Positions 1 through 5,747 are shown, counted from the first letter of the stretch. The stretch is 14,716 bases of DNA from Bacteroidales bacterium (GCA_004554255.1 SFNC01000048.1:1-14716); one strand, 5' to 3'. Notes: generated by a model from the letters alone, not told the origin. Translations and numbers: made by a program.

Positions 1-59
1 TCAGTCACATAGCCCGCTATGCTCCTTCACCTGCAAGACTAAATCTGACCGAAATCTGC
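1..59. other. Non-coding window edge with a small palindrome
   Basis: No gene is supported here. Positions 8-21 form CATAGC-CC-GCTATG, a perfect 6-bp inverted repeat with a 2-nt loop. On the minus strand a frame reads SDLVLQVKEHSGLCD and stops at 3-1, but an in-frame stop at 72-70, inside the adjacent 38-bp repeat, closes it after about 22 codons and there is no start. It could be part of a larger intergenic repeat cut by the window edge, or the fossil end of a gene. Confidence 0.3.
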
Positions 60-97
60 GACCCCTGCGTTAACAAATATTGGGGAACGGGGTCTTA
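60..97 (+). repeat. 38-bp dispersed hairpin repeat, copy 1
   Basis: This 38-bp stretch is identical, base for base, to 3836-3873; flanking bases differ on both sides. It starts GACCCC and ends GGGGTCTTA. It can fold as GACCCC (60-65) with GGGGTC (89-94), followed by a 3-nt bulge TGC and GTT (69-71) with AAC (86-88), leaving a 14-nt loop that holds the palindrome AATATT. It lies 22 nt before a strong terminator. The identity is seen directly; function as an RNA hairpin or as a small non-autonomous mobile or REP-like unit is inference. Confidence 0.8.
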
Positions 98-119
98 AAC
101 CCGAGCGGCAGAACTGTAG

Positions 120-167
120 AAAAAATATTGCTGTCCTGAGATACCTCTCAGGGTGGCAATATTTTTT
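120..167. terminator. Strong intrinsic terminator, 22-bp stem
   Basis: Positions 120-141 pair with 146-167 around a 4-nt loop TACC. The stem is continuous for 22 bp with three G-T wobbles (132/155, 133/154, 134/153). The outer six pairs are A-T, so a T tract closes the hairpin on either strand and it could terminate transcription both ways. The gene it serves lies outside the window, most likely upstream. It isolates the lipoprotein promoter at 239-270. Confidence 0.8.
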
Positions 168-238
168 GGCGAAGGGAGTGTGCATCTGTCGGTTTAAGCG
201 CCGGCCGGGCACGATTATTGCAGGTTGCCGGAAAAAAA

Positions 239-270
239 TTTGGATAATAAGGATTTAATTCATAACTTTG
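239..270 (+). promoter_or_regulatory. Bacteroidales promoter for the 382-714 lipoprotein gene
   Basis: TTTG at 239-242 and TAACTTTG at 263-270 are 20 nt apart and match the known Bacteroides -33 (TTTG) and -7 (TAnnTTTG) elements exactly. Transcription would begin a few bases after 270 and give a leader of about 107 nt, long enough to hold the predicted structure at 315-366. Confidence 0.8.
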
Positions 271-314
271 GGCGGGATTAGGCCATGTCTAAAAAGGTCA
301 TAACCCGGCCGTCG

Positions 315-366
315 GTTGCGGCAAGAGGTTCTGCTCGCAACGGGGTCAATTAAAAACTGAACCTCT
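315..366 (+). promoter_or_regulatory. Candidate pseudoknot in the lipoprotein mRNA leader
   Basis: A hairpin pairs GTTGCGGCA (315-323) with TGC-T-CGCAAC (332-341), nine pairs and one bulged T at 335. Its eight-base loop AGAGGTTC (324-331) is perfectly complementary to GAACCTCT at 359-366, 15 nt upstream of the ATG. Together they can make an H-type pseudoknot; the loop-to-leader pairing alone would give a simple hairpin. Complementarity is seen in the sequence. Folding, ligand binding and translational control are inference. A strained geometry (no spacer between the two stems) may require one or two pairs to open. Confidence 0.45.
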
Positions 367-381
367 CTAAAAAATAATGTT

Positions 382-714
382 ATGAAAAAAATACTTTATT
401 TTGTTGCCTCTCTGGCTGTTGTAGGATTCGTTTCATGTGGTGGCGGCGAGAAAGCCGAGGGCGCAGATAGCGCAGTAGCTGTAGAGGAAAATGTAGAAGA
501 GGTTGAAGGGCAGGTTGCTCCCGAGGTAGAAGATCCCGCTGAAATCGCCGGCGACGCTCTCGATGACGCTAACGCCGCTGCAGAAGCAGAACTTGGCGCA
601 GCTCAGGAAGCAGCTAAGGCAGAACTTGAAAAAGCCCAGAGCGCAGCACAGGCCGAGCTTGAAAAGGCTCAGAAAGCCGCTCAGGAAGAGCTCAACAAGG
701 CTTTAGGCAGATAA
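382..714 (+). CDS. Small lipoprotein with 11-residue-repeat helix
   Basis: The product has 110 residues. Residues 1-18 are a lipoprotein signal peptide and the lipobox FVSC places the lipidated cysteine at 19, followed by GGGEKAE, so it should be membrane anchored; the acidic start of the mature chain could favour surface export, as in Bacteroidota, but this is uncertain. Residues 23-62 are acidic and low in complexity, probably disordered. Residues 69-110 are Ala/Glu/Gln/Lys rich and repeat every 11 residues (AELxxAQxAAx), which predicts a long amphipathic helix. No catalytic domain is visible and I do not recognise a characterised family. It has its own promoter at 239-270, a structured leader and a terminator at 738-766, so it is monocistronic. 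The start is fixed by the signal peptide; there is an A-rich stretch rather than a Shine-Dalgarno. A spacer or envelope-tethering role is only a guess. Confidence 0.85.
   Translation: MKKILYFVASLAVVGFVSCGGGEKAEGADSAVAVEENVEEVEGQVAPEVEDPAEIAGDALDDANAAAEAELGAAQEAAKAELEKAQSAAQAELEKAQKAAQEELNKALGR
586..684 (+). repeat. Three 33-bp tandem coding repeats
   Basis: Units at 586-618, 619-651 and 652-684 encode AELGAAQEAAK, AELEKAQSAAQ and AELEKAQKAAQ; a partial fourth unit (EELNKALGR) ends the gene. The DNA units differ mostly at wobble positions and a few residues. The 11-residue period fits a hendecad helix. Copy number could vary between strains by slippage, which would change helix length in steps of 11 residues. 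Confidence 0.75.
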
Positions 715-737
715 CATAATGTAGTTTTAAATAGAAT

Positions 738-770
738 AAGGCCGTGTCCATTATGGATACGGCCTTGTTT
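738..770. terminator. Bidirectional terminator between lipoprotein and ettA operon
   Basis: AAGGCCGTGTCC (738-749) pairs with GGATACGGCCTT (755-766) over 12 bp with one G-T wobble and a 5-nt loop. On the plus strand TTGTTTGC follows, and on the minus strand AAGGCC... is followed by TTATTCTATTTAAAA. It lies 23 nt after the lipoprotein stop and downstream of the leftward ruvX-def-ettA operon, so it probably ends both transcripts. Confidence 0.75.
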
Positions 771-788
771 GCTTTATGTATGATTGTG

Positions 789-948
789 TTACAGCACCAG
801 ATTGCGCATCAGGCGGTCGAAGGTGGAGTTGAGTATGGCGCCGCGGAATTTCACCACATAGCTCGTCGGCCTCGGCGAGGGCGGGCAGAGAGCCGCCCTC
901 GCGCAGAGGTACGATGTATCGTGTGAGTGACTGACGGCGAAGTTCCAT
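789..948 (-). pseudogene. Decayed HipA-like kinase family gene (N-terminal remnant)
   Basis: Reading leftward from an ATG at 948, the first frame gives MELRRQSLTRYIVPLREGG, then SLPALAEADE. After base 861 the continuation lies in another frame, YVVKFRGA, starting at 860, then ILNSTFDRLMRNLVL and a stop at 791-789. From memory, proteins of the HipA-like (HipA_2) family begin with a very similar motif order, TRYxxPLREGGSLPxxxEADD...YVxKFRGAG, and are several hundred residues long. Here the frame breaks and almost all of the domain is missing, so this looks like a deleted and frameshifted relic. It lies 19 nt after the ettA stop, before the shared terminator, so it was probably the last gene of that operon. 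No searches were run; the origin of the terminal 15 residues is unclear. Confidence 0.6.
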
Positions 949-967
949 TACGGGGCGCAGTGCGGGA

Positions 968-2638
968 TTATTCCATCAGCTTGCGGTAGCGGCGGCGGGG
1001 CAGGGGTTTGCCGTCGTTGTGCGCAATCTTAAAGGCCTCGTAATCAGAGTATGAGCCCTCGTAGAACACAACTTTTCCGTCGCCTTCAAAGCTGAGGATA
1101 TGGGTGGCGATGCGGTCCAGGAACCAGCGGTCGTGGCTTACCACAACGGCGCAACCGGCAAAATCGTCAAGGCCTTCCTCAAGTGCGCGGAGTGTGTTAA
1201 CGTCAATGTCGTTGGTGGGCTCGTCAAGCAAGATTACATTGCCCTCTTCCTTAAGGGCCATGGCCAGGTGCAGGCGGTTCCGCTCGCCGCCGGAGAGCAC
1301 TCCGATTTTCTTTTCCTGGTCGGCGCCGGTAAAGTTGAATTTGGAGAGGTATGCGCGTGCGTTAACATCGCGGCCGCCCATGCGGAACGAGTCAACGCCG
1401 CCGGAAATAACGTCGTAGACGCTCTTTTCGGGGTCAAGGTCGTGGTGGCGCTGGTCCACATAGGCGATTTTTACTGTCTCGCCCACGTCAAAGGTGCCGG
1501 CATCAGGGGTCTCCTGTCCCATGATGAGGCGGAACAGCGTGGTCTTTCCGGCGCCGTTGGGGCCGATTACGCCGACGATACCGTTGGGCGGGAGGACGAA
1601 GTCCAGGCCGTCGAACAGCTTCTTGTTGCCGAAGGCTTTGGCCAGGCCCTTGGCCTCGATGACCTTGTTGCCCAGGCGCGGTCCGTTGGGGATGAAGATT
1701 TCCAGACGTTCCTCTTTCTGCTTCTGGTCCTCGTTCAGCAGCTTGTCGTAGCTGTTGAGGCGCGCCTTACCCTTGGCCTGTCTTGCCTTAGGCGCCATGC
1801 GCACCCATTCCAGCTCGCGCTCCAGGGTTTTGCGGCGTTTGGATGCCTGTTTCTCCTCCTGGGCCATGCGGTTGGTCTTCTGCTCAAGCCATGAGGAATA
1901 ATTTCCTTTCCAGGGAATGCCCTCGCCGCGGTCCAGCTCCAGAATCCATCCGGCCACGTGGTCCAGGAAGTATCTGTCGTGAGTGATGGCGATAACGGTG
2001 CCTGGATACTGGTGCAGGTGCTGCTCCAGCCAGTCTATAGACTCGGCGTCAAGGTGGTTGGTGGGCTCGTCAAGCAGCAGGATATCAGGCTGTTGCAGGA
2101 GTAGGCGGCATAATGCCACGCGGCGGCGCTCGCCACCGGAGAGGGTGTCGACCTTCTGGTCGTCAGGCGGGCACTGCAGGGCGTCCATTGCGCGCTCCAG
2201 CTTGGAGTCTATGTTCCATGCGTCGGCGGCGTCCAGTTTGTCCTGGAGCTCGGCCTGACGCGCCAGCAGGGCGTCGAAATCCGCGTCGGGGTCGGCAAAG
2301 GCCTCATTGACCTTGTCGAACTCCGCGAGCATGTCCATGATGGGCTGCACGCCCTCGCGAACTACCTCTATCACAGTCTTTTCGGGATCCAGCTTGGGCT
2401 CCTGCTCCAGGTATCCCACGGAGTATCCGGGCGAGAATACCACCTGTCCCTGATAGCTCTTGTCAAGGCCGGCGATAATCTTGAGCAGGGTTGACTTACC
2501 GGAGCCGTTAAGACCGATGATGCCGATTTTGGCACCATAGAAAAAGCTGAGATAGATGTTTTTAAGGACTGTTTTCTGGGGTGGGTAGGTTTTGGTTACG
2601 CCTACCATTGAGAAGATGACTTTTTTGTCGTCTGCCAT
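968..2638 (-). CDS. ettA: ABC-F ATPase, energy-dependent translational throttle protein EttA
   Basis: The product has 556 residues, almost the length of E. coli EttA (555). It contains two ABC ATPase domains and no membrane segment. Domain 1 has Walker A GLNGSGKST (42-50), signature LSGGE (166-170) and Walker B ILLLDEPTNHLD (186-197). The EttA-type arm lies around 95-145, and a basic, charged linker around 250-315. Domain 2 has GPNGAGKTT (359-367), LSGGE (448-452) and VILLDEPTNDID (468-479). In the known family, EttA binds the ribosomal E site and gates early elongation according to ATP/ADP level. The length, the arm and the RRRYRKLM-like basic end favour EttA over Uup or antibiotic-resistance ABC-F proteins. 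It starts 39 nt after def in the same direction, so the two are probably co-transcribed with ruvX. Both ATPase sites appear intact. Confidence 0.93.
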   Translation of the reverse strand: MADDKKVIFSMVGVTKTYPPQKTVLKNIYLSFFYGAKIGIIGLNGSGKSTLLKIIAGLDKSYQGQVVFSPGYSVGYLEQEPKLDPEKTVIEVVREGVQPIMDMLAEFDKVNEAFADPDADFDALLARQAELQDKLDAADAWNIDSKLERAMDALQCPPDDQKVDTLSGGERRRVALCRLLLQQPDILLLDEPTNHLDAESIDWLEQHLHQYPGTVIAITHDRYFLDHVAGWILELDRGEGIPWKGNYSSWLEQKTNRMAQEEKQASKRRKTLERELEWVRMAPKARQAKGKARLNSYDKLLNEDQKQKEERLEIFIPNGPRLGNKVIEAKGLAKAFGNKKLFDGLDFVLPPNGIVGVIGPNGAGKTTLFRLIMGQETPDAGTFDVGETVKIAYVDQRHHDLDPEKSVYDVISGGVDSFRMGGRDVNARAYLSKFNFTGADQEKKIGVLSGGERNRLHLAMALKEEGNVILLDEPTNDIDVNTLRALEEGLDDFAGCAVVVSHDRWFLDRIATHILSFEGDGKVVFYEGSYSDYEAFKIAHNDGKPLPRRRYRKLME

Positions 2639-2677
2639 ATTGTATATCTTGTTGTAAATGAGGTTATCTGGGGGGGA

Positions 2678-3238
2678 TTATCTGCGGGGCGCGTATTTCG
2701 CCGGGTATTCCACTCGGGTTTTGCCTTCGACGATATTGCTGAGTTTGCGCTTGATAAACAGTTTTCTTGCGGCGGAGATGTGGTCAATGAACACCTTGCC
2801 ATCCAGGTGGTCGCACTCGTGCTGGATTATTCGGGCCATAAAGCCTGAAAACTCGCGCTCGTGGTGCTCCAGGTTTTCGTCCTGCCAGCGCAGACGCAGG
2901 TGCTCTACGCGTTTCACGTCCTCGGCTATGCCGGGGAGGCTGAGGCATCCCTCTCCGCGCGACACTTCTTCGCCGTCCAGAATCTCGATTTCCGGGTTCA
3001 GGATGGCCATTTTAGAGTCGGCGCACTCGGGGAAATCCTCGGCGAGTACCGAGCCGTCAATGACTACGATGCGTTTGTTGATGCCTATCTGAGGCGCGGC
3101 CAGGCCTATTCCGTCAGAGTTGTACATTGTCTCGAACATGTTCTCCAGCAGGGACTTAAGCTGGTCGTCTACAGCGGTTATCGGCTCGGAGACTTTGCGG
3201 AGCACCGGATGGCCGTACAGGTATATGGGGAGTTTCAT
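2678..3238 (-). CDS. def: Peptide deformylase
   Basis: The product has 186 residues and should remove the formyl group from the N-terminal methionine of new proteins, using a metal ion in the cytoplasm. All three family motifs are present: GIGLAAPQ (43-50), EGCLSLPG (96-103, metal ligand C98) and QHECDHLDG (139-147, ligands H140 and H144 with catalytic E141). The HECDHLDG form is typical of bacterial type I/II enzymes. The start MKLPIYLYGHPVLR matches the family's usual beginning, so no other start is needed. It lies 56 nt downstream of ruvX and 39 nt upstream of ettA on the same strand; no Bacteroides-type promoter is evident in either gap, which supports a three-gene operon. A basic tail (KYAPRR) ends the protein. 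Nothing suggests loss of activity. Confidence 0.96.
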   Translation of the reverse strand: MKLPIYLYGHPVLRKVSEPITAVDDQLKSLLENMFETMYNSDGIGLAAPQIGINKRIVVIDGSVLAEDFPECADSKMAILNPEIEILDGEEVSRGEGCLSLPGIAEDVKRVEHLRLRWQDENLEHHEREFSGFMARIIQHECDHLDGKVFIDHISAARKLFIKRKLSNIVEGKTRVEYPAKYAPRR

Positions 3239-3294
3239 AAGCGTTTGATTATTAGTGTTATGTGTTGTTGGCGGGAGTGTGCCGCCGGGATTTG

Positions 3295-3711
3295 TCAGAT
3301 GTTGGAACTGGACAGATAGTCGTTGAGGATGATTGCCGCGGAGATGCGGTCCACGACACTTTTGTCGCGCCGGGCCATCTTGTGCATGCCTCCGTCTATC
3401 ATTGCGCGATGTGCGAGGACGGACGTGAAGCGCTCGTCAAAGAACACCACCGGCACGGGGGCAATCTCGCGAGTTAGGCGGTTTATGGCCGGCCGCAGGT
3501 AGCGCATGCTTTCGGACTCCTCGCCGTTAAGCTGTTTAGGCAGCCCTACCACAACGCGCTCTACATCGTTTGCGGCGATGTATTTTTTGATGTATTCCGT
3601 GAGGGTTGCGGTGGGGATTGTCTCAAGCGGGTTTGCGGCGATGCGCAACGGGTCTGTCACGGCAATGCCGCAACGTTTGCGTCCGAAGTCAATTGCTAAG
3701 TATCGTCCCAT
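3295..3711 (-). CDS. ruvX: YqgF/RuvX nuclease, pre-16S rRNA processing or Holliday junction resolvase
   Basis: I place the start at 3711, giving 138 residues that begin MGRYLAIDFGRKRCGIAVTD. A longer version starting at 3726 would add MQWKI, but that ATG lies within the promoter -7 box (3724-3731), so it is unlikely to be translated. The RNase H-like fold is supported by D8 in AIDFG, GLPKQLNG (56-63), DERFTS (92-97, acidic E93) and KSVVDRISA (117-125, D121), the expected acidic active-site positions. In E. coli, YqgF matures the 5' end of 16S rRNA; Holliday junction cleavage has also been reported for relatives, so the name is kept broad. It is first in the ruvX-def-ettA operon and would have a leader of only about 8 nt, making it nearly leaderless. 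Confidence 0.92.
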   Translation of the reverse strand: MGRYLAIDFGRKRCGIAVTDPLRIAANPLETIPTATLTEYIKKYIAANDVERVVVGLPKQLNGEESESMRYLRPAINRLTREIAPVPVVFFDERFTSVLAHRAMIDGGMHKMARRDKSVVDRISAAIILNDYLSSSNI

Positions 3712-3723
3712 GATTTTCCACTG

Positions 3724-3755
3724 CAAAGGTAATTCAAATCCGCGAGATTTGCAAA
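3724..3755 (-). promoter_or_regulatory. Promoter of the ruvX-def-ettA operon
   Basis: On the minus strand TTTG (3755-3752) and TACCTTTG (3731-3724) are 20 nt apart, an exact match to the Bacteroides -33/-7 consensus. Only 12 nt separate the -7 box from the ruvX ATG at 3711, so the transcript would carry almost no 5' leader. The site also rules out the upstream ATG at 3726 as the start. Confidence 0.8.
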
Positions 3756-3773
3756 ATAGGCAGCGCTGTTACG

Positions 3774-3817
3774 GCAAAAAGACAGCCGTCGGGAGTTTTC
3801 GGCGGCTGTCTTTTTGC
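3774..3817. terminator. Intrinsic terminator after the DJ-1 family gene
   Basis: GCAAAAAGACAGCCG (3774-3788) pairs perfectly with CGGCTGTCTTTTTGC (3803-3817), 15 bp, and inner pairs 3789-3791 with 3800-3802 can extend it. Each arm ends in five A/T pairs, so a T tract follows on either strand. It probably ends the leftward DJ-1-type transcript just before the ruvX promoter. Confidence 0.85.
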
Positions 3818-3835
3818 GTTATTGTTATATGCTTA

Positions 3836-3873
3836 GACCCCTGCGTTAACAAATATTGGGGAACGGGGTCTTA
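3836..3873 (+). repeat. 38-bp dispersed hairpin repeat, copy 2
   Basis: Identical over all 38 bp to 60-97, with unrelated flanks (GCTTA before, GAAGTA after). The last three bases, TTA at 3871-3873, are on the minus strand the TAA stop codon of the DJ-1 family gene, so the repeat begins exactly at that gene's end. It lies between the stop and the terminator at 3774-3817 and would be transcribed as a hairpin with stem GACCCC/GGGGTC plus GTT/AAC. Confidence 0.8.
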
Positions 3874-4449
3874 GAAGTAGTAGGGAGTGTTTCCGGAGTA
3901 AAGGAGCATGCCTTCGGCGATGTCGCGTGCGGCGCCTTCGCCCAGCGATGATGCTACGATTGCCAGGGCGAATAACAGGGATGACGAGGGCCCGTTTGCG
4001 GTGATTACATTTTCGTGTACCACCACGCGCTCGTTCACGTATTCGGCGCCGCCGGCGGTGAGCTGGCCGTCAAAGCCGGGGTAGCAAGTGGCGGTGATGT
4101 CGCGCAGGAGGCCTAAGGGAGCCAGGACCACGGCGGGGGCGGCGCAGATGGCGGCGACTTTTCCGGGGTGCATGCTGTGCACCTTCAGCAGGTCGTTCAG
4201 GGCATCGAATTTATGCAGATTCTCGGCACCGGGCATCCCGCCGGGGCATATCAGCCATTCGGCGTCGCTGAAGTCTGCGGTCTTGAAAGTCATGTCGGTC
4301 TCCACTATAACTCCGTGTGCTCCGTGCACCTGTTTATTGTCGGTGATTGATACTGTGCGCACTGCCATTCCGGCACGGCGCATAACGTCTACTACGGTCA
4401 GGGCTTCTATCTCCTCAAAGCCGTCGGCAAGAAAAACAAACGATGTCAT
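3871..4449 (-). CDS. DJ-1/PfpI (YajL-like) family protein
   Basis: The product has 192 residues, typical of YajL/DJ-1 proteins, and no signal peptide, so it should be cytoplasmic. It begins FVFLADGFEEIEA with the conserved acidic residue E15, and the nucleophile elbow AAICAAPAVVL carries cysteine C102, the E/C pair that in DJ-1 controls cysteine oxidation. The later GPSSSLLFALAIV segment matches the GPGTxxxFALxIV family block. Position 123 is Tyr (CYPG) where human DJ-1 has His; E. coli YajL also lacks that His. Relatives are described as covalent chaperones or oxidative-stress and glyoxal-related proteins, and older annotations as thiazole biosynthesis (ThiJ) are unreliable. The gene is alone, with a promoter at 4516-4546 and a terminator at 3774-3817. 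Its stop codon lies inside the 38-bp repeat. The exact substrate cannot be told from the sequence. Confidence 0.9.
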   Translation of the reverse strand: MTSFVFLADGFEEIEALTVVDVMRRAGMAVRTVSITDNKQVHGAHGVIVETDMTFKTADFSDAEWLICPGGMPGAENLHKFDALNDLLKVHSMHPGKVAAICAAPAVVLAPLGLLRDITATCYPGFDGQLTAGGAEYVNERVVVHENVITANGPSSSLLFALAIVASSLGEGAARDIAEGMLLYSGNTPYYF

Positions 4450-4515
4450 GTCAAAAAGGTAATAAAAGTGTTAATAAATCAGCACAAGGTTAGTGTTGTA
4501 TGTTATAGGGCATCG

Positions 4516-4546
4516 CAAAGGTAAAAATAATATCGCAGATTACAAA
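4516..4546 (-). promoter_or_regulatory. Promoter of the DJ-1 family gene
   Basis: On the minus strand TTTG (4546-4543) and TACCTTTG (4523-4516) are 19 nt apart, an exact Bacteroides -33/-7 match. The leader would be about 60 nt. The -35-side ends of this and the apbE promoter face each other across roughly 50 bp of A/T-rich DNA. Confidence 0.78.
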
Positions 4547-4593
4547 ATGAAAAGTAATAAATTTGACAAAATGTTGAAAAGTTTTTCGTTTAA

Positions 4594-4627
4594 TTTGTAA
4601 ATCATTTGTGATAAAATTGTAACTTTG
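4594..4627 (+). promoter_or_regulatory. Promoter of apbE
   Basis: TAACTTTG at 4620-4627 is a perfect -7 element. The best -33 candidate is TTTG at 4594-4597, 22 nt away, a little long. The leader of about 75 nt includes a small hairpin, GACCCT (4659-4664) with AGGTTC (4671-4676), one mismatch; I could not match this leader to a known riboswitch. Confidence 0.65.
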
Positions 4628-4707
4628 CAGTGTTTAGCACCGACAGATCCGTACGACCCTAAAATGAGGTTCAAGAGTCCCCCGAAACTGCTATAACCAA
4701 AGAATTT

Positions 4708-5709
4708 ATGAAGATAACAAATTACATATTCGTATTGTTCGGAGGCATGATGTTTTTTTTAACATCGTGCAGCGGGGAGGCGGAATGGCGTAGTGCTAAC
4801 GGTGCTGTGTGGGGTACTGGATACCATATAAAATACAAGGCCGAAAAAGAACTTACCGACTCTATTGTCGCTGAAATGCAGCGCATTGACGACGGGGTGA
4901 GTATTTTTAATAAAGAAAGCAATATCAGCAAGATAAATTCGGGAGAGACGGATTCGGTAGGCCGTGAGTTTGCCGAGCTGTTTATCCGCAGCAAGCGTAT
5001 GTGTGCCATCAGTAAAGGTGCGTTCGACCCCACCGTGTGTCCGCTTGTGGAGCTGTGGGGCTTCGGGTCCGACAGTGCGCGTGCGGAGGCTCCCGACTCG
5101 GCGATGGTTGAATATGTGCGGCAGCGCGTGGGTATGGATGATTGCTGCATAGACGCCCATGGCCGCCTGGTGCGCAAAAATCCGCGAACGCAGTTCGATT
5201 TCGGGGCTATCGCCAAGGGCTACGGCGTGGATGCCGTGGCGGAAATGCTGGAGCGCAACGGCTGCAACGACTATATGGTGGAGGTCGGCGGCGAGGTGCG
5301 CGTCCGCGGCCTGAATGGCCGAGGCGAGAAGTGGCATCTGCAGATCGACGACCCTGTGGAGTCCGGTCAGACCGGCCATAAAAAGCTGATGGTGGTGGAG
5401 CTGACGGACTGTTCGGTCGCTACATCGGGCAATTACCGCAATTTGCGTGAGCTGCCGGACGGTCGCCGTGTATGGCACACGATTTCGCCGATAACGGGAT
5501 ATCCGGTGGCCTCGTCTACGCTTTCCGTCACAGTGGTGGCTCCTACGTGCACTACGGCCGACGCTATGGCCACGGCCTGCATGGCGATGAGCATCTCGGA
5601 GGCCACTAAACTGGTTGAGATTCAGCACGGCGTGAGTGCTCTTTTCGTTGTGGACAACGGCAAAGGCGGCGTGGAAAGTTTTGCTATTGGCGAGGACATA
5701 TTCAAATAA
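4708..5709 (+). CDS. apbE: FAD:protein FMN transferase (ApbE lipoprotein)
   Basis: The product has 333 residues. The signal peptide ends in lipobox FLTSC, so C21 is probably lipidated and the enzyme works outside the inner membrane. ApbE enzymes take FMN from FAD and attach it through a phosphoester to Thr or Ser of partner proteins such as NqrB/C and RnfG/D. Family blocks are present in order: FDPTVCPLVELWGFG (106-120), FDFGAIAKGYGVD (163-175), VEVGGEVRVRG (191-201), TSGNYR (239-244), HTISPITGYP (257-266) and TTADAMATA (282-290), whose D285 is the expected Mg2+ ligand. No Nqr or Rnf gene lies beside it, so its targets are elsewhere in the genome. It has its own promoter and a start fixed by the signal peptide. 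A partial copy of the dispersed repeat follows directly after the stop, but no classic terminator was found. Confidence 0.95.
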   Translation: MKITNYIFVLFGGMMFFLTSCSGEAEWRSANGAVWGTGYHIKYKAEKELTDSIVAEMQRIDDGVSIFNKESNISKINSGETDSVGREFAELFIRSKRMCAISKGAFDPTVCPLVELWGFGSDSARAEAPDSAMVEYVRQRVGMDDCCIDAHGRLVRKNPRTQFDFGAIAKGYGVDAVAEMLERNGCNDYMVEVGGEVRVRGLNGRGEKWHLQIDDPVESGQTGHKKLMVVELTDCSVATSGNYRNLRELPDGRRVWHTISPITGYPVASSTLSVTVVAPTCTTADAMATACMAMSISEATKLVEIQHGVSALFVVDNGKGGVESFAIGEDIFK

Positions 5710-5711
5710 TA

Positions 5712-5737
5712 GCGCAAATATTTGGGAACGGGGTCTA
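5712..5737 (+). repeat. Partial copy (copy 3) of the dispersed repeat
   Basis: The sequence GCGCAAATATTTGGGAACGG and the following GGTCTA match the right two thirds of the 38-bp repeat with a 3-nt deletion and small changes. The left GACCCC arm is absent, so the hairpin seen in copies 1 and 2 cannot form. It begins 2 nt after the apbE stop, again beside a gene end. A separate 10-bp palindrome CTAAATTTAG follows at 5735-5744. Confidence 0.6.
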
Positions 5738-5747
5738 AATTTAGTTC

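Noticed and set aside
1..60. Minus-strand protein end reading SDLVLQVKEHSGLCD
   Set aside because: An in-frame stop at 72-70 limits it to about 22 codons with no start codon.
324..381. preQ1-I-like riboswitch, because AGAGGTTCT and an A-rich tail resemble that class
   Set aside because: The pairing CCTCT segment is in the wrong place and the loop sequence does not match the class; the downstream lipoprotein has no link to queuosine.
3712..3726. Longer ruvX start adding MQWKI
   Set aside because: The codon at 3726 falls in the consensus -7 promoter box, and the RuvX family normally begins at about MGRYLAIDFG.
4628..4707. Riboswitch in the apbE leader (FMN, fluoride or cobalamin)
   Set aside because: None of the conserved cores of these classes could be found; only a short imperfect hairpin is visible.
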